A DNA stretch of 64,000 nt from Neoakkermansia glycaniphila (GCF_001683795.1 NZ_LIGX01000017.1:1-64000); one strand, 5' to 3'; counted from the stretch's first letter, positions 17,712-26,835 are shown. The notes: a model not told the origin generated them from the sequence alone. Translations and numbers: made by a program.

Positions 17712-17739
17712 TGAACAGGATCGAATCAACGATGGCCGA

Positions 17740-17910
17740 TTACTTCTTGCCCTTCGTCTCGAGAATCACGGGAGCGTCTCCCGGATTGTCGCCGATATCG
17801 GTGAAGTGCGGCATCGGCTTGAGAGGCGGCATCGGCTGGGACTGACAGCAGCAGGAGCTGATGACGGAAGCCGCAGCGAGGGCAAACATGGTGAGAGCGA
17901 TGGTTTTCAT
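17740..17910 (-). CDS. Small putative lipoprotein
   Basis: A 56-residue peptide, MKTIALTMFALAAASVISSC followed by CCQSQPMPPL. The hydrophobic segment and ISSC fit a lipobox, with cleavage before the first of three adjacent cysteines. The mature part is about 37 residues, Pro-rich, ending in ETKGKK. It is monocistronic with a strong terminator. No family recognised. The ATG at 17910 is used because the upstream extension is not a signal peptide. Confidence 0.6.
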   Translation of the reverse strand: MKTIALTMFALAAASVISSCCCQSQPMPPLKPMPHFTDIGDNPGDAPVILETKGKK

Positions 17911-18111
17911 GGGAAAATCTTGCAAAATTGAGTTCGGAAACCATTCAACCAAAAGAACGCCTCCCCGTCAATCACATTTTCCCATCCACATGAAAAAATG
18001 GAAAAAAGACATAAAAAAATGCAACGCAAATCGACACTGCTGCGTCTCAAATTCAAAGATACCGCATCTCGGTATCCCACACAAACAACAAACATCCATT
18101 ATCTGAATATC

Positions 18112-18381
18112 ATGAAAATCGTATCTTCCGTGATCGCCATGGCCTGCATGTGTTCCTTCGGAGCTTTTGCCCAGGACGCCGCCCCGGCCGCTGCCGATGC
18201 CAAACCCGCCTGCAAATGCGGTGAAGCCTGCAAATGCGCCAAGGACGGCAAAGACTGCAAGTGCGACAAGAAAGCCGACAAGAAAAAGGGAAAGAAAGGC
18301 AAGAAATGCTGCGGTTCCTGCGATAAGGTCGCTCCGGCCGAGCCCGCAGCGCCCGCTGCTCCTGCACCGGCTGCCGAATAA
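18112..18381 (+). CDS. Small exported Cys/Lys-rich peptide (metallothionein-like composition)
   Basis: An 89-residue protein from the ATG at 18112 with signal peptide MKIVSSVIAMACMCSFGAFA. The mature part contains ACKCGEACKCAKDGKDCKCD, then a Lys-rich stretch, KKCCGSCDK, and an Ala/Pro tail. Ten mature cysteines in CxC, CxxxC and CC spacing suggest metal binding in the periplasm or at the surface. The composition recalls metallothioneins, but no established family is claimed. A CATTAT -10-like box ends 9 bases before the ATG. It diverges from the small lipoprotein gene. Confidence 0.65.
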   Translation: MKIVSSVIAMACMCSFGAFAQDAAPAAADAKPACKCGEACKCAKDGKDCKCDKKADKKKGKKGKKCCGSCDKVAPAEPAAPAAPAPAAE

Positions 18382-18406
18382 GCAATCCCGGATACCCCAT
18401 ACCATG

Positions 18407-18437
18407 AACGGCGCGGAGAACATCCGCGCCGTTTTTC
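18407..18437 (+). terminator. Rho-independent terminator after Cys-rich peptide gene
   Basis: Perfect 10-bp stem AACGGCGCGG / CCGCGCCGTT with a 7-base loop and a TTTTT tract that overlaps the stem end. Confidence 0.9.
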
Positions 18438-18456
18438 GTACCCGGGCAAAGGCCTG

Positions 18457-19251
18457 TTACTCCACATCCAGCATCATACCGTCGTAGGCCAGCACCACTC
18501 CTCCCGGCAGGCGCGCGCTCGTCTCCGCATAATCCACATCGTGCCCCATATGCGTCAGCACTCCCAGCTTCGGCTCCAGCTCGCGCATCAGCTCCAGCGA
18601 CTCTCCCACTGAAGAATGGGTCGGATGCTCCGCAAACCGCAAACCGTCCAGAACCAACACATCCAGATCGCGCAGCATCTCCTTCGAATCCGGAGGAATC
18701 GACTTCACATCGCAGGCATAGCCGATCCTCACGCCACCATGCTCGAACACATAGCCGAACGTCTCGGCATCCGCATGCTCCACGCGGAAAGGCACGGCGG
18801 CAACATCCCCCACGCAGAACGGCAGCCCGCCATGCACATGCGGCTCAGGCCGGATATACCCCTTGAACGCCCTCGACTCGTTGAAAGCCCACGGAAACAT
18901 ACGCTCCAGAGACTCCATCGTCTCCGGCCCCGCGTAAAACGGCAGCCTCCACGACACATCGTGCTTCCAGCAAAACGCGCGCAAATCGTCGAACCCCGTC
19001 ACATGGTCCAAATGAGCATGCGTATACACCACCGCATCCACCGCCGTCAACCCGTACCGAAGGGCCTGCTGCCGCAAATCGGGGCAGGAATCCACCAGCA
19101 GCGTCGTCCTCTCCGTACGCAGCAGCACCGATGAACGCAGACGCGCATTGCGGGAATCGCCCGAACGGCATACGGGGCAGGAACAGCCGATCACGGGCAC
19201 TCCCGTCGACGTACCCGTACCCAGAAAAAGAAGAGACAGCGGAGAAGACAT
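18457..19251 (-). CDS. MBL-fold metal-dependent hydrolase, PhnP-like
   Basis: A 264-residue cytoplasmic metallo-beta-lactamase-fold protein. It starts LLFLGTGTSTGVPVIGCSCPVC, whose Cys triplet (C23, C25, C28) is characteristic of PhnP-type cyclic phosphodiesterases that bind a structural zinc. The metal site is YTHAHLDHVTGFDDLR, with downstream Asp in GYACDVKSIPP and the final His in LTHMGHDVDY. PhnP hydrolyses phosphoribosyl 1,2-cyclic phosphate in phosphonate breakdown, but no phn cluster is present, so the substrate is uncertain. It diverges from recN across 54 bases. Confidence 0.8.
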   Translation of the reverse strand: MSSPLSLLFLGTGTSTGVPVIGCSCPVCRSGDSRNARLRSSVLLRTERTTLLVDSCPDLRQQALRYGLTAVDAVVYTHAHLDHVTGFDDLRAFCWKHDVSWRLPFYAGPETMESLERMFPWAFNESRAFKGYIRPEPHVHGGLPFCVGDVAAVPFRVEHADAETFGYVFEHGGVRIGYACDVKSIPPDSKEMLRDLDVLVLDGLRFAEHPTHSSVGESLELMRELEPKLGVLTHMGHDVDYAETSARLPGGVVLAYDGMMLDVE

Positions 19252-19305
19252 GAATTGCGTTACGCCCGGAATTATGGCATAAACAGGCCAACACGAGAAG
19301 CCTCA

Positions 19306-20955
19306 ATGCTGACCTTACTCAAAATCCACAACCTCGCCCTCGTCGACGAACTCCTCTGGGAACCGCACCACGGCTACCTCAGCATCACGGGCGAAACCGG
19401 CGCCGGAAAATCCGTCATCATGGGCGGAATCTCCCTCGCCCTCGGCGAAAGGGGTGACAAAAGCATGATCCGCAGCGGCGAAGAACAATGCTCCATCGAA
19501 GCCGTCTTCCAACTCGGGGACACGGCGCGCATCGACCGCCAGCTCGAAGAAAGCGGCATCAACACCTGCGAAGACGGCACCCTCGTCATCCGCCGCATCA
19601 TGACTGCCACAGGCAACCGCCAGTACATCAACGCCTGCCCCGCCACCCTCAAACTCCTCCGGGAAATCGGCATGGGCCTCGTAGACATGCACCACCCGGA
19701 CGACCACCGCTCCCTCACCTCGCAGGAACGCCAGCTCAGCCTCCTCGATGCCTACGCCGAAAACCACGCAGCCCGCGAAACATACCGCTCGGCATGGCTC
19801 GCATGGTCCGAAGCCCGCCGCGCCGTCCGCACCCTCGAAGAAGCCGAACGCACCAACGAACGCGAACTCGACTACCTGCGCCACCAAATCGAGGAAATCG
19901 AAGAAGCCGGACTCTCGGAAAACGAAGCAACCGAACTCGAAGCCCGCTGGCAGCGCACCCATAACGCCGCCCGCCTGCACGATACCGCCATCCCCATGGC
20001 CCGCCTCCTCGAAGGGGACGACAACTCCCTCATCCCCCAGCTCCGCCAGCTCATACGGCACGCTCGCGACCTCGTCCGCCTCGACCCCTCCGCCGATGCA
20101 TGGACCTCCCCTCTCGAAGGCATCGCCGCCGAACTCGAAGAATGTACGAACAGCCTCCGCGACTACACCGAACGGCTCGACCTCGACCCCGAAACCATGG
20201 CGAACCTCTCCGAACGCATCAACAAACTCGACACCCTCAAACGCAAATACGGCAGCGACTACTCCGCCATCGAAGCCCACCTCCAAACCTGCCGCGCACG
20301 GCTCGACGAAATCGACAACCGGGACGAACGCCTCGAAGAACTCCGGCGGCAGGAACAGCTCTGCCGCGAAAAACTCGCCTCTGCCGCAGGCAAACTCACC
20401 GCCACCCGCCGCGAAGCGGCTCCGCGCCTCGCCAAAGACATCGTCCGCCACGCCCGCGAACTCGGCTTCAAACAGGCACGGTTCGACATCTCCCTCATCC
20501 CTCTGAACGAACCCGGAGTGCACGGCGCGGAAGAAACGGAATTCCTCTTCGGCCCCAACCCGGGCGAACCCCTCAAAGCCCTCCGCCTCATCGCCTCCTC
20601 CGGCGAACTGGCGCGCGTCATGCTCGCCCTCAAAAGCGCCCTCGCCCGGCAGGACGACACCCCCCTCCTCATCTTCGATGAAATCGACGCCAACGTCGGC
20701 GGAGAAATCGCCCGCGCCGTCGGCCTCAAAATGCGGCAGCTCGGCAGCGACCACCAGGTCATCTCCATCACCCACTTCCCGCAGGTCGCCGCCCTCGCCG
20801 CCCACCATTACCTCATCGAGAAAAAAGTCTCCTCCGGCCGCACCGTCTCCAGCCTCCGGGAAGTTGCGGAAGAAGAACGCATCGACGAACTCGTCCGCAT
20901 GCTCGGCGGCGGCGGAAATACCGCTCGCGCACACGCGCGCGAACTGCTCGCCTGA
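19306..20955 (+). CDS. recN: DNA repair protein RecN
   Basis: A 549-residue SMC-like ATPase. The ATG at 19306 is chosen because MLTLLKIHNLALVDELLWEP is the usual RecN start. Walker A is GETGAGKS (29-36); a central coiled coil rich in Glu and Arg spans about 150-350; the C-terminal lobe has the signature SSGELARVMLALKSALA and Walker B PLLIFDEIDANVGG, then VISITHFPQVAALA. RecN helps repair double-strand breaks. Length is normal for the family. A 12-bp inverted repeat (CTTGTGTYTGAT type, about 20984-21019) follows the gene and could be a terminator, although its T-run is in the loop. Confidence 0.95.
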   Translation: MLTLLKIHNLALVDELLWEPHHGYLSITGETGAGKSVIMGGISLALGERGDKSMIRSGEEQCSIEAVFQLGDTARIDRQLEESGINTCEDGTLVIRRIMTATGNRQYINACPATLKLLREIGMGLVDMHHPDDHRSLTSQERQLSLLDAYAENHAARETYRSAWLAWSEARRAVRTLEEAERTNERELDYLRHQIEEIEEAGLSENEATELEARWQRTHNAARLHDTAIPMARLLEGDDNSLIPQLRQLIRHARDLVRLDPSADAWTSPLEGIAAELEECTNSLRDYTERLDLDPETMANLSERINKLDTLKRKYGSDYSAIEAHLQTCRARLDEIDNRDERLEELRRQEQLCREKLASAAGKLTATRREAAPRLAKDIVRHARELGFKQARFDISLIPLNEPGVHGAEETEFLFGPNPGEPLKALRLIASSGELARVMLALKSALARQDDTPLLIFDEIDANVGGEIARAVGLKMRQLGSDHQVISITHFPQVAALAAHHYLIEKKVSSGRTVSSLREVAEEERIDELVRMLGGGGNTARAHARELLA

Positions 20956-21027
20956 ACAGACCCTCCGCAAAGCGCGTTTCCGGCTTGTGTCTGATAGAGC
21001 CTATTTTTCATCAAACACAAGATATGG

Positions 21028-21073
21028 TATAGTTTTTTGAAAACCTGTGAAAAATGTGGTACCATCACATTTT
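21028..21073 (+). promoter_or_regulatory. Possible dnaN promoter and leader hairpin
   Basis: A good -10, TATAGT (21028-21033), has only a weak -35 (TTTTCA at 21005-21010, 17-base spacer). In the leader an 8-bp hairpin, AAAATGTG (21051-21058) / CACATTTT (21066-21073), sits about 55 bases before the dnaN ATG and could act on expression. Confidence 0.35.
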
Positions 21074-21128
21074 CCTCTTGCCGTCTTCGACCGGCTCGTG
21101 TACAATCTCCACAACGGAATTGACAAAT

Positions 21129-22217
21129 ATGAAATTCGCTATTGCCAAACAAGTCCTGCTCGACGGGCTGAACCAGGTCGTGAACGTGGTCGCCAGCCGC
21201 CCCTCCATGCCCATCCTGTCCAACGTCCTGATTGAAGCGGACAATGGCGAACTGCGCATGACCGCCACCAACATGGAACTCACCATCGTAGGCAAAGTAC
21301 CGGCCAACATCGACCGCGCCGGCGCCATCACCCTGCCTGCCAAAAAGCTCCAAAGCATCATCCGCGAAATGCGCGACGGCGAAGTCTCCATCGACGTCGT
21401 CAAAACCGTCGCCACCATCAAATGCAACCGGGCCCAATTCAAACTCAACGGCCTTGATGCCGAGGAATTCCCCTCCCTGCCCGAATTCCGCGAAACCCGC
21501 GAATTCAAAGTCCCGCAGGCCATGCTCTCCAAAGGCTTCAAATGCACGGAATTCGCCATCTCCTCGGACAACACCCGCTTCGTACTGAACGGCATCTACA
21601 CCTGCTTCCGTGACGGCAAGCTCACCCTCGTCGCCACCGACGGCCGCCGCCTCGCCCTCTTCGAAAACGAACTCGAATTCCCCGAATCCCAGCAGGTGGA
21701 CATCATCCTTCCCAGCCGTGCCGTGCAGGAAATTCACCGCCTCCTCGGCGATGCCGGAGACGTCAAAGTCTCCATCACCCACAACCAAGCCGCCTTCGAA
21801 ATGGGAGACACACTCCTCGTCACCAAAATCATCGACGGCAACTACCCGAACTACCGCCAGGTCATCCCCTCGCACTACAGCGAACGCATCGAACTGCCGA
21901 CAGAAGAAATCCTCGAAATCGTACGCCGCGTCTCCCTCCTCTCCTCGGAAAAGACCAACACCGTACGCTTCAGCTTCTCCCCGGACAAAATGGAAGTCCT
22001 CTCCTCCGCCGCCGAACTCGGCGAAGCCCGCGAAGAAATGCCCATCGACTACAAAGGCAAAGACCTCCTCATCACCTTCAACGCCGACTTCATCATCGCC
22101 CCGTTGAAAGCCATCAGCGAAGACACCATCGTTCTGGACCTCATCGACCAGTCCAGCCCCGGCGTCATCCGCGTAGCGGACGAATTCCTCTACGTCCTGA
22201 TGCCGATGCACAACTGA
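21129..22217 (+). CDS. dnaN: DNA polymerase III beta subunit (sliding clamp)
   Basis: A 362-residue protein from the ATG at 21129; the longer frame adds 25 residues unlike any clamp N-terminus. Three repeated clamp domains are visible: MKFAIAKQVLLDGLNQVVNV with SRPSMPILSNVLIEA; RNA-free middle domain with ISSDNTRFVLNGIYT and ATDGRRLAL; and the C-terminal domain ending VIRVADEFLYVLMPM. It forms the ring that tethers replicative polymerase to DNA. It is not next to dnaA or recF here but between recN and a glycan operon, which is unusual relative to many genomes. Confidence 0.97.
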   Translation: MKFAIAKQVLLDGLNQVVNVVASRPSMPILSNVLIEADNGELRMTATNMELTIVGKVPANIDRAGAITLPAKKLQSIIREMRDGEVSIDVVKTVATIKCNRAQFKLNGLDAEEFPSLPEFRETREFKVPQAMLSKGFKCTEFAISSDNTRFVLNGIYTCFRDGKLTLVATDGRRLALFENELEFPESQQVDIILPSRAVQEIHRLLGDAGDVKVSITHNQAAFEMGDTLLVTKIIDGNYPNYRQVIPSHYSERIELPTEEILEIVRRVSLLSSEKTNTVRFSFSPDKMEVLSSAAELGEAREEMPIDYKGKDLLITFNADFIIAPLKAISEDTIVLDLIDQSSPGVIRVADEFLYVLMPMHN

Positions 22218-22252
22218 TCGAACGCCGGGAACAACGCCCGGTGCCACCGGCC

Positions 22253-22279
22253 GGGCAGGGCTTACCACCCTGCCCTTTT
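22253..22279 (+). terminator. Rho-independent terminator of dnaN
   Basis: Perfect 8-bp stem GGGCAGGG / CCCTGCCC with a 7-base loop and TTTT. Confidence 0.8.
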
Positions 22280-22310
22280 CGTATTCTGACTCTCTCTCGC
22301 CGACACCGAA

Positions 22311-23522
22311 ATGCGCATCCTCCTGTCATCCTACTCCATGGGAGCCGGACGCGGCAGCGAAGCGGGCGTCGGCTGGAACGTCGCCTCCGGCCTCGCCAGG
22401 CGCGGCCACGAAGTAGCCGTCCTCACCACCGAGGAATTCGGAGAAAGCAACAAACAGGCCATCCGGGAGCAACAGCTTGGCATCGAACTCCTCGAATGGT
22501 CGTGCGGCCTGCAAAACTTCCACCTGCGCGAATCCTACCACGCGTGGCAGAACCTCATCCGCCCGAAAGTGCGCGAACTCCTCGCCCGGCGGCAGTTCGA
22601 CATCCTTCACCACGTCACCTTCAACCAGTACCGTGGCATCACCTTCGCCTACGAAGCGGGCCTCCCCTACCTCATCGGCCCCATCGGCGGGGCGGAAACC
22701 GTCCCCCTCCCCCTCCTCGGCGAACTGCGAGGCAAACCCCTCCTGAAAGAAATCGCCCGCTACATCGGCGCGGACGCCATCCCCTCCGGCTGGCGCAGAT
22801 ACCGGGGGCAAAACAACGGCATCGTCCTCGCCTCCAACGAGCCCACCGCCCGCCGACTCCGCACATGGGGCCTCATGCCCAACGTCGAAATCTGCCCCAC
22901 CATCGCCATCCACGCGCATGAAATCGTAGAACAGCCGAAGCGGCTCCCGGACACGCCCCCCTACTTCACCTTCGACGGCGGTGCGCGCCCCGAAAAAGGC
23001 GCCTGCCTCCTCTTCCGCGCCCTCTCCCTCCTCTGGCAGCAGGGCCTCCGCATCCCCGTACGCATCGCAGGCGTCAAAGAACCGGACAAACCCGGCCTCC
23101 TCGCCGCAGCACGCACTGCGGGACTACCTGATGAAGCCGTCGACCTCATGCCCTTCATCCCCCGGCATGAACTCCTCGGCATCATGCAACAGTCCGCCGC
23201 CTTCGTCTCCGCAGGCTTCCGCGACAGCGGCGGCATGGCCATCCTCGAAGCAGTCGCCCTCGGCATCCCCGTCGTCTGCTACGACATCCCCAGCCAGCAA
23301 TGGCTCCCCGCCGAATTTGCCGACAAAATTCCCGTCCGCTCCGGCCATCTGGAACAGGACATGGCCGCCGCCCTCCTACGTGCCGCCGACTCTCCGGCAC
23401 GCACCGCCGAATGGCACAAGGAACGCTCTGCCTTCCTGCGCCGCCACATGACCTGGGACATCCGCCTCGACCAAATCGAAACCTATTACACCCGCATCCT
23501 GAACCGAACCTCGCAACCATGA
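22311..23522 (+). CDS. Glycosyltransferase, GT4-like (GT-B fold)
   Basis: A 403-residue cytoplasmic GT-B enzyme. The N-terminal domain begins MRILLSSYSMGAGRGSEAGV with the glycine-rich loop and ILHHVTFNQYRGITF; the C-terminal nucleotide-sugar domain has PYFTFDGGARPEKGACLLF, RHELLGIMQQSAAFVSAGFR and DSGGMAILEAVALGIPVVCYD, the E-x7-E-like motif of GT4. Donor and acceptor cannot be told from sequence. Its TGA overlaps the glf ATG by ATGA, so it is translationally coupled to UDP-galactopyranose mutase, which points to a galactofuranose-containing surface glycan. Confidence 0.85.
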   Translation: MRILLSSYSMGAGRGSEAGVGWNVASGLARRGHEVAVLTTEEFGESNKQAIREQQLGIELLEWSCGLQNFHLRESYHAWQNLIRPKVRELLARRQFDILHHVTFNQYRGITFAYEAGLPYLIGPIGGAETVPLPLLGELRGKPLLKEIARYIGADAIPSGWRRYRGQNNGIVLASNEPTARRLRTWGLMPNVEICPTIAIHAHEIVEQPKRLPDTPPYFTFDGGARPEKGACLLFRALSLLWQQGLRIPVRIAGVKEPDKPGLLAAARTAGLPDEAVDLMPFIPRHELLGIMQQSAAFVSAGFRDSGGMAILEAVALGIPVVCYDIPSQQWLPAEFADKIPVRSGHLEQDMAAALLRAADSPARTAEWHKERSAFLRRHMTWDIRLDQIETYYTRILNRTSQP

Positions 23523-24673
23523 AAAAAGTACTCATCGTCGGAGCCGGACTCGCCGGCAGCGTCCTCGCCCGCTCGCTGGCGGAAAAAGGCATCGCATCCC
23601 GCGTCATCGACCAGCGCGACCACGTCGCAGGCATGTGCCACTCCTCCCGCGATGAAGAAACGGGCGTCATGGTCCACCGCTTCGGCCCCCACATCTTCCA
23701 CACCAGCAACGAACGCGTCTGGGAATTCGTCAACCGCTTCGACACCTTCTGCCCCTGGGTCAACCGCGTCAAGGCCACCAACAGCCGCGGCGTCTTCTCC
23801 ATGCCCATCAACCTGCACACCATCAACCAGCTCTTCGGCAAACAAATGAACCCCGCCGAAGCTCTGGCATACATCCAAACCCTGCAGGACGCCACCATCA
23901 CCGACCCGCAAAACGCCGAAGAACAACTCCTCCGCTTCGTCGGCCGCGACATCTACGAAACCTTCTTCAAAGGCTACACCACCAAGCAATGGGGCGTCTC
24001 CCCTCGCGAACTCTCCGCCAACATCGTCAAACGCATCCCCATCCGCTTCAACTACGACGACAACTACTACTTCTCCAAATACCAGGGCTTCCCCATGGCC
24101 GGATACACCGAACTCGTGCGTCGCTTCCTCGACCACGACCTCATCGACCTCCAAACCGGAACCGCCTATGACAAAGCCATGGACGCCGAACACGAACACA
24201 CCTTCTACTCCGGCCCCCTCGACGAATACTTCGGCTACAGCGAAGGCGATCTCAGCTACCGCACCGTCGACTTCACCTACACCCGGGGCGAAGGCGACCT
24301 CCAGGGCAACGGCTGCATGAACTACACAGACGGCGATGTACCCTACACCCGCGCCCACGAACACAAATACTTCTCCCCGTGGGAAACCCACGAAAAAAGC
24401 ATCCTGCTGCACGAATACAGCCGCGAAGCCAGACGGCAAGACAACCGCTTCTACCCCAAACGCATGCCTGCAGACATGCTCATCCTCGACCGTTACATGC
24501 CCCTCGTCGAACAAACCGAACGCACCTCCTTCATCGGCCGCCTCGGCTGCTACCGCTACCTCGACATGCACGACGTCATCCGCATCTCCCTCGAATACGC
24601 CGACCACTGGGCGGACTGGAAACAGGGCAAAGAACCCGTCCTCAACAAAATGGCCGTCTCCCCGCTGAACTGA
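23519..24673 (+). CDS. glf: UDP-galactopyranose mutase
   Basis: A 384-residue flavoenzyme from the ATG at 23519, overlapping the upstream stop. It opens with the FAD-binding motif KKVLIVGAGLAGSVLARSLA and continues with GPHIFHTSNERVWEFVNRF, YTTKQWGVSPRELS, RIPIRFNYDDNYY and YSGPLDEYFGY, all conserved in Glf. It converts UDP-galactopyranose to UDP-galactofuranose in the cytoplasm. Together with the two glycosyltransferases it should build a galactofuranose-containing LPS or capsule unit. Length is typical for bacterial Glf. Confidence 0.95.
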   Translation: MKKVLIVGAGLAGSVLARSLAEKGIASRVIDQRDHVAGMCHSSRDEETGVMVHRFGPHIFHTSNERVWEFVNRFDTFCPWVNRVKATNSRGVFSMPINLHTINQLFGKQMNPAEALAYIQTLQDATITDPQNAEEQLLRFVGRDIYETFFKGYTTKQWGVSPRELSANIVKRIPIRFNYDDNYYFSKYQGFPMAGYTELVRRFLDHDLIDLQTGTAYDKAMDAEHEHTFYSGPLDEYFGYSEGDLSYRTVDFTYTRGEGDLQGNGCMNYTDGDVPYTRAHEHKYFSPWETHEKSILLHEYSREARRQDNRFYPKRMPADMLILDRYMPLVEQTERTSFIGRLGCYRYLDMHDVIRISLEYADHWADWKQGKEPVLNKMAVSPLN

Positions 24674-24680
24674 CACCCGC

Positions 24681-25646
24681 ATGGATGCCGCACCCGCCAG
24701 CTTCTGGAACCTGATCGATGCCGTCTGCATCATCAACCTCGACCACCGCACCGACCGATGGGAAACCATCGGCTCGCGCCTGAAAACCATCGTCCCCGAA
24801 CAAAAAATACACCGCATCAGCGCCGTATGGGGCAAAAAACTGCCCGGCTACCGGGAACACCGCCTCTTCCACGGAATCACCGAAGAAGAAGCCCTCTTCT
24901 GGGCCGGCCGGGCCGGATGCGTCCTCTCGCACCGCAAAGTCCTCGCACTCGTCGGGCAAAACGGCTGGAACAACACCCTCATCCTTGAAGACGACGCCGA
25001 ACTCCTCGACAACCTCGACGGAACCATCGGCTACCTCCTCGCCCGCACCATCCTGAACACCCCCCGCTGGGACCTCTTCTACCTCGGCTGCACCCCGTAC
25101 AGCGACCGCGCCGTCCTCATCGATCGCGAAAAAACATCGCAGGACACCGTCAACATCGCCCGCATCGTCGGCCCCCTCTGCACCCACGCCTACCTCGTCA
25201 ACGACCGCTCAGCCGAAGACTACGTCAACCGCCTGCCGGACGAAAACGGCATCTGGGCATGGCTCGCATGGCACAACAGCCTCGACTCCTGGATCGCCAA
25301 CGAATACGGCAACCGCACCGCCGCCACCATCCTCGGCTGCTACCCGAACCTCGTCATCCAGGGACAAAGCTACTCCGACATCGAACACATCGACATCACC
25401 CACAACCAGGGCGGCCTCGGAGGCACCCCGCATCCCGTCCAATACATCGGCGAAGAACAATTCGTCCGCATGCTTCACACCCCCAAATACCTCCTCAAAC
25501 GGCAGCTTAAAATCGCCGCCCACTATGCCCTCGGAGCCTACTACCACATGGCCGGATACCGAAAATTCTCCGTCTCCATCGAAAACGCAGGCTACTGGGG
25601 AGCCATCAAGGCCGCATGGCAAGTCCTCCGCCAGCGCGGAAAATAA
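24681..25646 (+). CDS. Glycosyltransferase family 25-like protein
   Basis: A 321-residue protein that starts 7 bases after glf. The region DAVCIINLDHRTDRWETIGS, then GRAGCVLSHRKVLALVGQNG and NTLILEDDAELLDNLDGTIG is the standard GT25 core; the EDD is the metal/nucleotide-binding motif. GT25 enzymes commonly add galactose to LPS outer core or O-antigen. The C-terminal 60 residues, including KRQLKIAAHYALGAYYHM, look like an amphipathic membrane-associated helix. It is the last gene of the GT4-glf-GT25 operon. Confidence 0.85.
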   Translation: MDAAPASFWNLIDAVCIINLDHRTDRWETIGSRLKTIVPEQKIHRISAVWGKKLPGYREHRLFHGITEEEALFWAGRAGCVLSHRKVLALVGQNGWNNTLILEDDAELLDNLDGTIGYLLARTILNTPRWDLFYLGCTPYSDRAVLIDREKTSQDTVNIARIVGPLCTHAYLVNDRSAEDYVNRLPDENGIWAWLAWHNSLDSWIANEYGNRTAATILGCYPNLVIQGQSYSDIEHIDITHNQGGLGGTPHPVQYIGEEQFVRMLHTPKYLLKRQLKIAAHYALGAYYHMAGYRKFSVSIENAGYWGAIKAAWQVLRQRGK

Positions 25647-25673
25647 AAAACCGCCGGATACGGAACCCGGCGG
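25645..25673 (-). terminator. Rho-independent terminator of lpxR-like gene
   Basis: On the minus strand CCGCCGG / CCGGCGG with a 9-base loop is followed by TTTTTTA. The hairpin is shared with the convergent glycan operon. Confidence 0.8.
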
Positions 25674-25699
25674 CAGAAAGAAACAAACGGGAGAACCCG

Positions 25700-26701
25700 T
25701 CAAAAATTCCACTTCACCTGCACATTGCCCAGCAGCGTATAGCCGCGTTGCGTGCGGTACTGGTTCGACTTATAAATCGCACCGAAGAAATAATCCACAT
25801 CCTTGTGGCGCACACCCACACCGGCATACACCTCGCCCTGCCACGGAATCTTGCTCACATGCGTATCCACATGGTGGAACACCGTACCGTCAATAAACAG
25901 ATCGTGAACCACATACTGCCCGTAGAAACCGACAATGCCGTAGTAACTGTTCGCCTCACGATCATAAGTACGGTCAAGGAACGGACTCACACCGTAATTC
26001 GCACCGTTGATCGTATAATCGTTCATGCTCGGCGGCAAATTGTAGCCGAACCGGAAAATAAAACCGATACCGGCGCGAACCGACACCGTACCCGCTTCGG
26101 CGCGGCCGTACATCAAACCGTCCGTCTGGAACCCGGTCGAACTCCGGCTCTCAAGACTGCGAAGCCTCCGATCCTGCCTCACGGACAACTGCATCGTCAC
26201 CTCGCTCGGAAGCTGGTAGCCCCAGCCGTCCCATGAATCCATCGTACCCACCTTGTGAATCAGCCATTGGCACTCGCGGGCGATCGAAGGCTTGCCCGTC
26301 GTCCCGAGCTGGAACTCGAACGTCGTCGAATTCTCCTCGCCCGTTATAATATAGCCCACGCCTGCCGCCAGATACCCCGCGTAGGGATGCTGGCCGACCA
26401 GCGGATAATTCGCATGCTGCTGGGGAGTGAAAATCAGCTGCGTCAGGCTGATCCCGTACTTGCGGTTCTCCGAAATATCGCCCACGTAATCGAGGCGCGT
26501 CCCATTCGTATAATCCTTATCGTGGCCGAAAAACACATCGTTCTCCAGCATAATGCGGAAAGAAGACTTATCGATCCCTGTTGCGGCTCCTCCCGTCACG
26601 GCGTCCGACATGGGCTTCGCAACGGATGGAAACTGGTCGCCCGCATGGGCTGCAGCAGCGAGCGCAGCCATGCACGTCCCAACAAACAATTGAATGCGCA
26701 T
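25700..26701 (-). CDS. Outer-membrane lipid A deacylase, LpxR-like (DUF2219)
   Basis: A 333-residue protein with signal peptide MRIQLFVGTCMAALAAAAHA. The mature protein begins with the LpxR/DUF2219 signature RIMLENDVFFGHDKDYTNGT, in which the Asn-Asp and Asp residues form the metal and active site, and continues with LVGQHPYAGYLAAGVGY. Strands alternate to a final Phe (GYTLLGNVQVKWNF), fitting a beta-barrel. LpxR removes the 3'-acyloxyacyl chains of lipid A, lowering immune recognition. Its position next to a surface glycan operon fits envelope remodelling. It diverges from the YifB gene. Confidence 0.85.
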   Translation of the reverse strand: MRIQLFVGTCMAALAAAAHAGDQFPSVAKPMSDAVTGGAATGIDKSSFRIMLENDVFFGHDKDYTNGTRLDYVGDISENRKYGISLTQLIFTPQQHANYPLVGQHPYAGYLAAGVGYIITGEENSTTFEFQLGTTGKPSIARECQWLIHKVGTMDSWDGWGYQLPSEVTMQLSVRQDRRLRSLESRSSTGFQTDGLMYGRAEAGTVSVRAGIGFIFRFGYNLPPSMNDYTINGANYGVSPFLDRTYDREANSYYGIVGFYGQYVVHDLFIDGTVFHHVDTHVSKIPWQGEVYAGVGVRHKDVDYFFGAIYKSNQYRTQRGYTLLGNVQVKWNF

Positions 26702-26835
26702 TGCACAAGAATGCTACCGGAACCCATCCCGTACAAGACGGAAATACGTCATCCCACACCGCCTCCTGCCCGAAAAACGGGACAACCCCAAAACGGAACT
26801 TTCCTTGCCACACCGAATCCGCTATCATTCACCGC

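Noticed and set aside
19315..20970. A 551-codon minus-strand frame opposite recN
   Set aside because: Shadow frame with the same composition bias; recN is certain on the plus strand.
21119..21124. TTGACA just before the dnaN start
   Set aside because: Only 4 bases before the ATG, too close to be the -35 of dnaN, and no other gene would use it.
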